Of a stretch of 64,000 nt of DNA, positions 33,979 to 41,156 are shown piece after piece. A program made the translations under genes and the position numbers. This DNA comes from Nocardioides sp. LHD-245 (GTDB lineage Bacteria > Actinomycetota > Actinomycetes > Propionibacteriales > Nocardioidaceae), in the NCBI RefSeq assembly GCF_030929495.1, contig NZ_JAVFWN010000010.1:186001-250000 (forward strand), written 5' to 3'. Below the pieces are notes generated by a model, which saw only the letters and a list, made by a program, of their open reading frames with translations, searched no databases and was not told the DNA's origin. Numbering within the stretch: position 1 is the stretch's first letter; every line of letters begins with the position of its first letter.

Positions 33979-34997
33979 GAGTTGCTCCCTCCCAGACGGA
34001 CGCGGGGGTCGATGACGCCGTAGACGAGGTCGACCGCGAGGTTGAGCAGGATGTAGAGGGTGCCGATGATCAGCGCGTAGCCCTGCAGCAGGCCGAGGTC
34101 GTTGCTGCCGAGGGCGTCGTAGGCGACGCGGCCCATGCCGGGCCAGTTGAAGAGCCGCTCGACGATGATGTTGCCGCCGAGCAGGAAGCCGAAGACCAGC
34201 CCGATGGCGGTCAGCACCTGGAGCATCGCGTTGCGCAGTTGGTCGCGCAGCAGCACCTCGCGCCCGGGGACGCCGTACGCGCGGGCGGTGCGGACGAAGC
34301 CGGACTCGGAGGTGTGGAGCACGGCGGAGCGGACCATCTTGAACACCGCGGCGGAGGCGCCGAGGCCCAGGGTGAGCGCCGGGAGGGCGAGGTACCGGAT
34401 CGACTGCCAGGCCAGGCCGAAGTCGCCGGCCAGCAGGCTGTCGAGCACGTAGGTCCCGGTCACCTCGGGTGGTGGTGGGGTCCCGATGGCCAGCCGGCCG
34501 ACCGGGCCGGGGAACAGGTGCCAGGTCGAGTAGAAGCCGAAGATCAGCAGCAGGCCGAGCCAGATGGGGGCCATCGACGAGCCGAGGACGGCGAAGAGGC
34601 GGCCCGAGACGTCACCGACCCGGCCGGGCCGGGCCGCGGCCAGCAGGCCCCAGGGGAAGCCGATGAGGAGCGCGATGACCAGGCCGGCGAACGCGAGCTC
34701 GATGGTCGCGGGGAGCCGGTCGAACAGCTCGTCGCTGACCGGGCGGCCGGTCGAGACCGCTGGCCCGAGGTCGCCCTTGAGCAGGCCGGTCGTGTAGTCG
34801 AGGAGCTGCCGGGGCAGCGAGTCGTCGAGCCCGAGCTGCGTGCGCAGCGCGTCGACGTCGGCCTGGCTGGCCTCGGGGCCGAGCCGCGCCGCGGCGGCGT
34901 CGCCCGGCAGGATGCGGACCACGATGAAGGTGACGAGCACCAGTCCCACCACCGTGACGACGGAGATCGCCAGTCGTCGCAAGACATAGCGGAGCAC
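33975..34997 (-). CDS. ABC transporter permease (DppB-like), second operon
   Basis: 340 aa from a GTG at 34997 that has one of the best ribosome-binding sites in the window, AAAGGAGGTGG, 4 bases upstream. The first helix VVTVVGLVLVTFIVVRILPGD, the loop LRTQLGLDDSLPRQLLDYT and the VIVERLFNWPGMGRVAYDAL-like block (IIVERLFNWPGMG) are standard DppB features. About six helices. It follows the binding-protein gene after a 97-base gap, a usual arrangement in which the binding protein is made in excess. Confidence 0.9.
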   Translation of the reverse strand: MLRYVLRRLAISVVTVVGLVLVTFIVVRILPGDAAAARLGPEASQADVDALRTQLGLDDSLPRQLLDYTTGLLKGDLGPAVSTGRPVSDELFDRLPATIELAFAGLVIALLIGFPWGLLAAARPGRVGDVSGRLFAVLGSSMAPIWLGLLLIFGFYSTWHLFPGPVGRLAIGTPPPPEVTGTYVLDSLLAGDFGLAWQSIRYLALPALTLGLGASAAVFKMVRSAVLHTSESGFVRTARAYGVPGREVLLRDQLRNAMLQVLTAIGLVFGFLLGGNIIVERLFNWPGMGRVAYDALGSNDLGLLQGYALIIGTLYILLNLAVDLVYGVIDPRVRLGGSNS

Positions 34998-35094
34998 GAC
35001 TCCACCTCCTTTGGTCGATCGGGCGCGATCGAGGTTGATCGACGAGATCCGGGCGGGGTGGTCGCCGACCACCCCGCCCGGGGGACGGGTGCCG

Positions 35095-36705
35095 TCAGTC
35101 CTTGGTCAGGTACTGCAGGCGGAGCTGCTCGGTGTTGTCCTTGGTGAGGCCGTGCACGCCGTCGCGGACGACGTAGGTCCACTTGGGGTTCCACAGCGGC
35201 ACCAGCGGCATCTCGTCGACGAGCAGGTCCTGCGCCTCGGCGGAGACCGCGTCGCGGTCGGCCTGGTCCTGGGTGCGGAAGCCCTTCTGCAGGAGCTCGT
35301 CCAGGGCCGGGTTGGCGTAGTTGTTGAAGTTGGTTCCCGCGCCGCTGCCGGCCAGGGACGCCATCTGGTAGAACGGGTCGGCTCCCCACGCGAGGAAGTT
35401 GTTGAGGTACATCTCCAGGTCGCGGGCGTTGGTGCGCTGGGTGAACTCGGCGTCGGGCAGCGGCTTGATCTGCACGTCGATCCCGATCTCCTTCAGCGCG
35501 GACTGGATGTAGACCGCGGCGCGCGCCTCGACCGTCGAGGACTGCTTGAAGGACAGGGTCGTGCTGAGGTCGCTCACCCCGGCCTCGCCGAGCAGCTGCT
35601 TGGCGGCCGCCACGTCGGTCTTGAACGCGTCGGTGACGCTGTCGGAGTGCGTCTCCATGTTGCTCGACACGATGCCGGACGACGCGTCGCCGTACCCGTA
35701 GAGGACCTCGTCGACGAAGGTCTGGTACGGCATCGCGAGGGCGATCGCCTGGCGGACCCGCTTGTCGTCGAAGGGCGCCTTGGCCGTGTTGAGGCCGAGG
35801 TACTCCAGCCGGTTGGACGCCTCGGACACCACCGACAGCCCGTCGGTCTTCGCCAGCTCCGCCACCTGGTCGAGCGGCAGGCCGCCGGCGAGGTCGATCT
35901 CGCCGTTGCGCAGCAGCAGCGCGCGCTGGGCGGGGTCGGAGACGAACTGGATGGTCACGCCGCCGTTGGCGATGCGGTCCTGGTCGTAGTACTCGGTGTT
36001 GGGGGCGAGCTGGATGCTGGTCGTCTTGTCGTACGCCGCGACCTTGTAGGGGCCGGACGAGTTGCTGTTCTCGCGGAACCAGTCGGCCGCCCACGGGTCG
36101 TCCGGGGTCGCGTGCTCCTCACCGGTCGCCTTGGAGTAGACGCCGAACGGCTGCATCGCGAGCATCTTGTCGAGCAGCGGCGTACCGAAGTCGGCGGTGA
36201 CCTGCACCGTCCGCGCGTCAGGCGCCGTGAAGCTCTCCGGCGTCAGGCCGACCATCGGGTAGAGCACCTTGGTGTAGGCCTGCGTCATCTCGAGGCCGCG
36301 CTGGTAGGACCAGACCACGTCCTCCGCCGTCAGCGGCTTGCCGTCGGCGAACTTCAGTCCCTCACGCAGCGTGATCGTCAGGGTCTTCCCGTCCGCGGAG
36401 TACTCGTGCTTCTCCGACAGCGCGTTGGTGAACTCGCCGCCACCGATCCGCGCCGCCCCGCTCTCGCTGTACGTCTGCTCGATGACCTGCTCCACCACGG
36501 AGCCCGAGGTCACCATCGACGCCGGCGTCCGCCACTGCTGCGGGTCGATGACGTCGACCGAGCTGTCCAGGCTGATCACCAACGGCTTCTTGCCGGTCGA
36601 CCCGCTGTCGGAGTCGGAGCCGCAGGCAGACAGAGCGAGGGCACCGGCGACGGTCAGTGCCGTCACCGACATCATCAGCCGCGATCGACGGGAGTGCGCT
36701 TTCAC
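35095..36705 (-). CDS. lipoprotein solute-binding protein, peptide/nickel family, second operon
   Basis: 536 aa from the second of two adjacent GTG codons (36705), 6 bases after AGGAGG. Signal peptide with lipobox LSAC (Cys28) followed by a Ser/Asp/Gly linker; unlike the first operon's binding protein it is a Sec type, without twin arginine motif placement before a Tat-like FLG. Family 5 features: LREGLKFADGKPLTAEDVVWS, APFDDKRVRQAIALAMPY and the C-terminal AQDLLVDEMPLVPLWNPKW. First gene of the second operon. A long upstream region with two palindromes (36778-36793, 36824-36839) probably holds its promoter and operators. Confidence 0.9.
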   Translation of the reverse strand: MKAHSRRSRLMMSVTALTVAGALALSACGSDSDSGSTGKKPLVISLDSSVDVIDPQQWRTPASMVTSGSVVEQVIEQTYSESGAARIGGGEFTNALSEKHEYSADGKTLTITLREGLKFADGKPLTAEDVVWSYQRGLEMTQAYTKVLYPMVGLTPESFTAPDARTVQVTADFGTPLLDKMLAMQPFGVYSKATGEEHATPDDPWAADWFRENSNSSGPYKVAAYDKTTSIQLAPNTEYYDQDRIANGGVTIQFVSDPAQRALLLRNGEIDLAGGLPLDQVAELAKTDGLSVVSEASNRLEYLGLNTAKAPFDDKRVRQAIALAMPYQTFVDEVLYGYGDASSGIVSSNMETHSDSVTDAFKTDVAAAKQLLGEAGVSDLSTTLSFKQSSTVEARAAVYIQSALKEIGIDVQIKPLPDAEFTQRTNARDLEMYLNNFLAWGADPFYQMASLAGSGAGTNFNNYANPALDELLQKGFRTQDQADRDAVSAEAQDLLVDEMPLVPLWNPKWTYVVRDGVHGLTKDNTEQLRLQYLTKD

Positions 36706-36717
36706 CACAGGCCTCCT

Positions 36718-37014
36718 AGATGGAAGAGTCGGCGCCCGCAGTGGGGGGCGAGCGCGGCGCCACTCTGCCAAGTCGGTCGTGGTGGGGACCACGGCCGGGG
36801 TGCCAAAGATTCGGACCGTTCTTTTGTGACCGGTCACAAGGGGTGGGTTCGGCCAGGCGTCGGGAGCGTCCCAGGGACATGTTTCGTAACCTGGCCGTCA
36901 TGCCCGGAAGGACGGATCGCTCCGCGCGTCTCAGCCAATCAAAGCCCCCGGACTCGCCAGGGCGGTTCACCCGACGCACGCCTCCAGGGTGAAACCTGGT
37001 CGAGGCCCGGTTCG
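36718..37014. other. gene-free region upstream of the second operon
   Basis: No convincing gene. It contains an inverted repeat CGTGGT-GGGG-ACCACG (36778-36793), a 16-bp palindrome (36824-36839) and a perfect hairpin CGAGGCCCG / CGGGCCTCG at 37001-37021 that borders the transposase remnant. The leftmost part presumably carries the promoter of the minus-strand operon. Confidence 0.6.
36824..36839. promoter_or_regulatory. 16-bp palindrome upstream of the second binding-protein gene
   Basis: TTGTGACCGGTCACAA, perfect, 119-134 bases before the start at 36705. The TGTGA/TCACA halves recall CRP/GlxR sites but with a 4-base instead of a 6-base spacer; a GntR- or Crp-type regulator is possible. It resembles the site at 62850-62865. 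Confidence 0.6.
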
Positions 37015-37197
37015 GGCCTCGTCGAACGCCAGGCCGCGCGCCGCGAAATCTTCAAGTCCGTGCCCGACTTCAACACCAAGCTCGGCGCCTACGTCGACGG
37101 CTGGCGAAGCAGAACGCATCCGTTCGTACGGGCCACGACCGCCGAGCAGATCCTCAAGAAGGCCAACCGTCCCAAAACTCCAAACCCGCGCCACTAG
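37015..37197 (+). pseudogene. IS630-family transposase, C-terminal remnant
   Basis: The frame reads GLVERQAARREIFKSVPDF, then NTKLGAYVDGWRSRTHPFV and ATTAEQILKKANRPKTPNP up to a TAG at 37195. This matches the last 60 residues of IS630-type DDE transposases (ERQA-x-R-x-x-F-K-SV, DGWN-x-R-x-HPF, A-x-x-IL). Nothing upstream continues the protein, so about 80-85% of the gene is missing, including the catalytic DDE residues. It marks a past insertion or recombination event at the left edge of the 37-40.6 kb island. Confidence 0.85.
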
Positions 37198-37200
37198 GCT
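37195..37200 (+). promoter_or_regulatory. -10 box of the ATPase gene, built on the transposase stop codon
   Basis: TAGGCT, whose first three bases are the stop codon of the transposase remnant, lies exactly 6 bases before the GTG at 37207. No Shine-Dalgarno sequence is present. This suggests a leaderless mRNA starting in IS-derived DNA. Confidence 0.5.
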
Positions 37201-37206
37201 TGAGAC

Positions 37207-38718
37207 GTGACCGATGAAGCGACGGCTTTGACCAAGCGCGATGTCCTCAGCGCACTCTCCTTCGGCGCGCGAGTCGCGGAGGATGAACGCGAAGGCTTGG
37301 CTGACTATTTCATCGAGACTGACCAGTGGAAAAAGGTGATTTCGGGGCAGATCGATGTCATTTTCGGCCCCAAAGGCGCCGGGAAGAGTGCGATCTACAC
37401 CAGTTTGATGAACCGTGAAGAGTTGTTGGCCGATCAGGGAGTGCTTCTGGTAACCGCCGAGAAGCCTCGCGGAAACACCGTCTTTCAAGGACTCGTCGCA
37501 GATCCGCCGACTGGCGAAGTCGAGTTTGTTAGCATCTGGAAGTTGTACATTCTCAGCTTGCTCGGTTCGGTCATTGCGGACTACGGGATGGTCGGCCCCG
37601 ATGCCGATAGTGTTCGCGACGCACTTTTCCAGGAGGGACTTCTCGACAAGACTGATGCGCCGCTCGCGTCGCGGTTTCGGGCGGTGTGGGACTGGATCAA
37701 GGGCGCGGTTCCCCGCATGGTCCCACAGGGCGAACTGAAACTGGACCCGGCCACAGCGAACCCCGTCGGCGTCGCGTTCAAGATCTCCCTTCAAGAGCCG
37801 TCGGCCGACGAAAGGTTGAAGGGCTTCCTCTCCCTGGACGACCTTCTTTCGACTGCAAACAACGCTCTAGAGTATAACGACCTCAAAGTATGGGTGCTGT
37901 TTGACCGACTTGATGTGGCCTTCGCTGAGTCGCGAGACCTAGAGGCAAACGGGATTCGCGCCTTGTTTAAGACCTACCTCGACATGCGCGACTTGGAACA
38001 AGTCGGCGTGAAGATTTTCCTGCGGACAGATATTTGGGATGAAGTGACGAAGGCTGGCTTCCGCGAGGCGAGTCACATCACGCGGCAGTTGCGCATCGAG
38101 TGGGGTAGCGCGTCCTTGCTGCACCTCGTAGTTCGGCGCGTCCTCAACGTCGGCGAGGTGGCCGACTACTACGGCCTATTGCCACGTGAGATTCTTCGCG
38201 ACGCCGGAGCGCAGCGGACCTTTTTCGATTCACTGGTCCCCGATCAGATCGATGTCGGCAAGAACCCGGCAACCTTCGAGTGGATCCTCGGTCGAGTACA
38301 GGACGGAACGAAGAAGTCGGCCCCGCGGGAGGTCATCCATCTGCTGACGGAGGCGCGGGACGCACAGTTGCGCGCGCTGGACCGAGGAGAGGCCGAGCCC
38401 CTAACAACTGAGCTGATGAGTCGAGCCGCATTCCGGGAGTCTCTGTTCCCGGTCTCTAAAGTGCGTTTGGAACAGACTCTGTACGCCGAGTACCCGACCG
38501 AAAAGCCATGGATCCAGGCTCTTGAAGGCGAGAAGACGGAACACACCGTCGGTACCCTTGGTGAGATCTGGAGTGTTTCGCATACGGAGGCACAGGCCCG
38601 CGCGCAGCGACTAGTCGATATCGGTTTCATCGAAGAGCGCGGCGACCGCGATTCGCCTACCTACTGGGTCCCGTTCCTCTACCGACTCGGACTCAATCTC
38701 CGCCAAGGCGCAGCCTAG
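37207..38718 (+). CDS. P-loop ATPase, resembling the Sll1717-type family
   Basis: 503 aa. Walker A GPKGAGKS is at residues 54-61, after SFGARVAEDEREGLADYFIE; the probable Walker B strand KVWVLFDRLD is at 227-236, ending Asp-Arg-Leu-Asp. This start (FG-x-x-x-AE-x-E, YFI-x-T) recalls stand-alone P-loop ATPases annotated as Sll1717 family; that recognition is tentative. The last 60 residues (HTEAQARAQRLVDIGFIEERGDR in parts) look like a winged helix. Codon use is clearly less GC-biased than in the surrounding genome (many A/T third positions), indicating transfer. It stands directly behind a transposase remnant and before a small membrane protein and an AlbA_2 protein. Function unknown; nucleotide-driven sensing or defence is inference. 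Confidence 0.85.
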   Translation: MTDEATALTKRDVLSALSFGARVAEDEREGLADYFIETDQWKKVISGQIDVIFGPKGAGKSAIYTSLMNREELLADQGVLLVTAEKPRGNTVFQGLVADPPTGEVEFVSIWKLYILSLLGSVIADYGMVGPDADSVRDALFQEGLLDKTDAPLASRFRAVWDWIKGAVPRMVPQGELKLDPATANPVGVAFKISLQEPSADERLKGFLSLDDLLSTANNALEYNDLKVWVLFDRLDVAFAESRDLEANGIRALFKTYLDMRDLEQVGVKIFLRTDIWDEVTKAGFREASHITRQLRIEWGSASLLHLVVRRVLNVGEVADYYGLLPREILRDAGAQRTFFDSLVPDQIDVGKNPATFEWILGRVQDGTKKSAPREVIHLLTEARDAQLRALDRGEAEPLTTELMSRAAFRESLFPVSKVRLEQTLYAEYPTEKPWIQALEGEKTEHTVGTLGEIWSVSHTEAQARAQRLVDIGFIEERGDRDSPTYWVPFLYRLGLNLRQGAA

Positions 38719-38793
38719 TGGCGCGGATTTGAAGTTGTGGCACGGCTGGCCTTCCACATCGGATGTGTCGGTACCCGCTGGCACCATCACGGG

Positions 38794-39024
38794 ATGGACG
38801 TGTTCGACGCCGCCGACTACGGCGACCTGCTGCCTCGAAGGCTGCTCCGTTGCATCGGCTGGGGGCTTGTGGGATTCGCCATTTTGGCACCGACCCCCTT
38901 CCAGGACTGGTACATCGGACAGGCCCAGCAACATGCCGCACACCTAACCGAAGAGTTCGTCGACCTGATGCCCCCGCCCCCGAGCCAACCAACAGCCCCG
39001 CCGACCAACAAGGACGCGTCGTGA
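38794..39024 (+). CDS. small single-pass membrane protein
   Basis: 76 aa from the ATG at 38794; an in-frame GTG at 38737 would add 19 residues, and neither has a good ribosome-binding site (CACCAT 6 bases before 38794 is a weak leaderless box). One hydrophobic segment, CIGWGLVGFAILAPTPF, lies near the middle, followed by a helix (QDWYIGQAQQHAAHLTEEF) and a Pro-rich tail. Its last 4 bases overlap the AlbA_2 gene start (GTGA), which supports translation of both. No family recognised. It may tether the system to the membrane. Confidence 0.6.
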   Translation: MDVFDAADYGDLLPRRLLRCIGWGLVGFAILAPTPFQDWYIGQAQQHAAHLTEEFVDLMPPPPSQPTAPPTNKDAS

Positions 39025-40514
39025 GCGACTTCGACACCAGCGCCCTCCCCTCCGGCACACTCGGCTGGACCGCGTTCCTCGGGGCCATCGAGAACGGCAC
39101 CATCCCGGACGAGTCCGAATGGCTCGAGTTCAAGGCCAACCTCGACCTCACCAAGAAGTCCGAACGTCCCGTCCTTGCGAAGGCGATCGTGGCCTTCGCC
39201 AATCGCGACGCCGATCTCGCCGCCCGACATATGGACGGCCGCGGGATCGTCGTCGTCGGACTGGAGACCGCCAACCTCGTGGGCGTCCAGGTCATGGACC
39301 CCGCAGAGCTCCACGACGCCATCCAGCCGTACCTCGCGAACCCGGCTCCGCGCTGGGACTACGAGTACCGCCACTACAAGGGCACCCACGTCCTGGTCGT
39401 CACGATCGAGCCACCCAAACCCGGCGACCCCATCCACTGCATCGCCAAGAACGGCGATCAGGTCAAGGACGGCGACATCTATGTTCGCGGACGCGGCCGC
39501 TCCGCACCCGCCACCTCCGCCGACCTCGGCCAGCTCTCCGCTCGGCTGCTCGCCGCCAACAGCCAAGGCCCCCAACTCGAGGTGTCAGTTCACGAAGACG
39601 ACCGGGTTCCCGTTTTCGACTACCCCGACGACTGGGTCGACCGGTGGCTCGCCAAGGAGCGCCGACGGCTCTTGGCGCCACTAGAACCGCCGGCGCCATC
39701 GAAGCGCGACGAGCTGCTGAACCGGGTCGGCATCGACCTCCTCGACGGCGGGCAATCCCCCCGCATCGCCGACCTTCTCGCGAACGTCGGGCCCCCGCCG
39801 AGCTTCGCGAGCCTGACGTCTCTCAACACAGGCCGCTACGAGCACCACGAGGAAGACCGGACCGAGGACGAGTACCGCGAGGAGGTCGACGCCTACCTGA
39901 ACAGGTGCGAGGCGGGGCTGCCCCGCGCAGTCCGTACCCTCCGCAAGGAGCTGTCGCCCGCAGTCCGGTTCCAAATACGGAACCTCAGCCAGCGCAACTA
40001 CGCGGCCCTCGTGGTGCACGTCCACGTCGAAGGCGACATCCGCGCCTACGACCACACGCCGCGGTTCTCGAACCTCAAGACCTACGCCCCCAAACCACCG
40101 CGCATCTGGGGCCCCTGGAAGACGGATCTACTCCAACGCATGGCGCCGAACCTTCCTGAACGGCTCCACCCTGTCCAGTCCTATAATGCTGCCGCCTCGC
40201 CGGTCACCCGCAGCACCGACATCGTCAACGGCGGGAGCGCGGACCTCACCTTCCCACCCATCGACCTACGCCCCGGAGCAACGGTCGAGCTCGACTCGCT
40301 GACACTCGTGGCCGGACCAGACATCGGCGACCAGATCAACTGCACCTGGGACGCCACCGCCGCCGACGCTGACGGCACCGCCCATGGCCAGCTCGCCATC
40401 GCTCTCGGCGAGGAACCCGTCGACCTCGGGGACTACCTCGAACACGGCTCCGACCAGCGTCCCAGCACTGGCCGAATCACCAGTTGGCTGAACGACGAGC
40501 TCAACGACGACTGA
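39021..40514 (+). CDS. AlbA_2/Schlafen-type putative nucleic-acid-binding protein
   Basis: 497 aa from the GTG at 39021. Residues about 27-165 form an AlbA_2 (Schlafen AAA_4) domain: ESEWLEFKANLDL, AKAIVAFANRDAD, GRGIVVVGLE and the closing GDIYVRGRGRS. The glycine-containing loop often read GG-x-x-x-(I/V)GV is GRGIVVVG here. In other proteins this domain binds nucleic acid or nucleotides and occurs in Schlafen-like RNases and regulators. The remaining 330 residues are not recognised; they include a charged helix region (EEDRTEDEYREEVDAYLN) and a beta-rich end. The GC content is higher than that of the ATPase gene. It is coupled to the small membrane protein and ends just before the tRNA-Thr terminator. 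Confidence 0.8.
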   Translation: MSDFDTSALPSGTLGWTAFLGAIENGTIPDESEWLEFKANLDLTKKSERPVLAKAIVAFANRDADLAARHMDGRGIVVVGLETANLVGVQVMDPAELHDAIQPYLANPAPRWDYEYRHYKGTHVLVVTIEPPKPGDPIHCIAKNGDQVKDGDIYVRGRGRSAPATSADLGQLSARLLAANSQGPQLEVSVHEDDRVPVFDYPDDWVDRWLAKERRRLLAPLEPPAPSKRDELLNRVGIDLLDGGQSPRIADLLANVGPPPSFASLTSLNTGRYEHHEEDRTEDEYREEVDAYLNRCEAGLPRAVRTLRKELSPAVRFQIRNLSQRNYAALVVHVHVEGDIRAYDHTPRFSNLKTYAPKPPRIWGPWKTDLLQRMAPNLPERLHPVQSYNAAASPVTRSTDIVNGGSADLTFPPIDLRPGATVELDSLTLVAGPDIGDQINCTWDATAADADGTAHGQLAIALGEEPVDLGDYLEHGSDQRPSTGRITSWLNDELNDD

Positions 40515-40648
40515 CCGCGCTGAGCGCCGCGGGACTGCTGCACCGAGTCATCGTGATTCTCAATCCGAAGGAGCCCGACCAGGGGCCAGCCGAGCACTCA
40601 CTAACACAAGTGGCGCTGTGACCGAGTCACTCAGGACGAAACGACGAA

Positions 40649-40684
40649 GGACCTCCGATCAGCGTTTCCGCTGGCCGGAGGCCC
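40649..40684 (-). terminator. hairpin behind tRNA-Thr
   Basis: Two 16-base arms (40649-40664 and 40669-40684) pair at 13 positions plus a G-U wobble around a 4-base loop; on the minus strand they are followed by TTCGTCGTTT. It begins 6 bases past the tRNA 3' end, as expected for the tRNA terminator, and may also stop transcription from the AlbA_2 gene. Confidence 0.65.
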
Positions 40685-40690
40685 TCTCCG

Positions 40691-40763
40691 AGCCGCCTGT
40701 CGGAATCGAACCGACGACCTAATCATTACGAGTGATTCGCTCTACCGACTGAGCTAAGGCGGC
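40691..40763 (-). tRNA. tRNA-Thr (anticodon CGT)
   Basis: 73 bases with a complete cloverleaf on the minus strand: acceptor GCCGCCT / AGGCGGC plus discriminator T, D arm GCTC/GAGC, anticodon stem AATCA/TGATT with loop CTCGTAA (anticodon CGT, threonine codon ACG), and T arm GTCGG-TTCGATT-CCGAC. CCA is not encoded. The 3' end points toward the island at 37-40.6 kb, the side on which integrative elements usually sit. Confidence 0.95.
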
Positions 40764-40787
40764 CTGCCGCCCGAGGGCGACCGCGGA

Positions 40788-40793
40788 AGCATA
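40788..40793 (-). promoter_or_regulatory. -10 box of tRNA-Thr
   Basis: TATGCT on the minus strand, 24 bases upstream of the mature tRNA 5' end. A clear -35 box is not visible. Confidence 0.4.
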
Positions 40794-40858
40794 CCGACGC
40801 GACCGACGCGAGGGCGAATCGACCTGACCAGACCAGCGGGCCACGCCCCCGGAGCACG

Positions 40859-41020
40859 TCAGGCGGCGGCGACCTCACGCGCAGTGAAGTGGGTCTGGGG
40901 GGCGCCGCACCAGCAGGTGAAGTGGATCTGGAAGCCGTCGGCGACGTTGTCGAGGCCGGTGAGCTGGTCGGGGAAGATCAGCTCGCGCCGCTCGCAGGAC
41001 GTGCAGTGGTGGGTGAACAT
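40859..41020 (-). CDS. small zinc-ribbon-like protein
   Basis: 53 aa from the ATG at 41020, which has AAGGAGG 6 bases upstream. The sequence contains HHCTSCERRELIF and HFTCWCGAPQTHF: a CxxC pair and a CxC pair about 30 residues apart, consistent with a small zinc ribbon. The strong ribosome-binding site and cysteine spacing support a real gene. It lies between tRNA-Thr and a divergent LysR gene. Function unknown. Confidence 0.75.
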   Translation of the reverse strand: MFTHHCTSCERRELIFPDQLTGLDNVADGFQIHFTCWCGAPQTHFTAREVAAA

Positions 41021-41110
41021 GGGAGGCCTCCTTCGAGCATCCGGGAAGATCGGTGACCCTTCTATTCTCCGGCGCGGCGAGCGCAAGGGGTAGGCTCTCT
41101 TTCCTGCCGT

Positions 41111-41131
41111 TCCCCTAGGGATCCCCTAGGG
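41111..41131. promoter_or_regulatory. tandem CCCTAGGG palindromes, candidate LysR operator
   Basis: TCCCCTAGGG occurs at 41111-41120 and 41122-41131, an 11-bp period, each copy containing the palindrome CCCTAGGG. It is 26-46 bases before the LysR start at 41157, in the gap shared with the small zinc-ribbon gene. Confidence 0.55.
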
Positions 41132-41156
41132 CTCCGGACAGGGAAGGGACGCGCCG

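Noticed and set aside
37001..37021. Terminal inverted repeat of an insertion sequence at the hairpin CGAGGCCCG-GTT-CGGGCCTCG
   Set aside because: The hairpin is inside or at the edge of the transposase remnant reading frame and has no partner at the other end, so it cannot be called an IS end.
36841..40691. Direct repeat of the tRNA-Thr 3' end as a left attachment site of the island
   Set aside because: I looked for a copy of the tRNA end between 36.7 and 37.2 kb and found none by eye; no integrase gene is present either. The island may be decayed or moved by the IS element.
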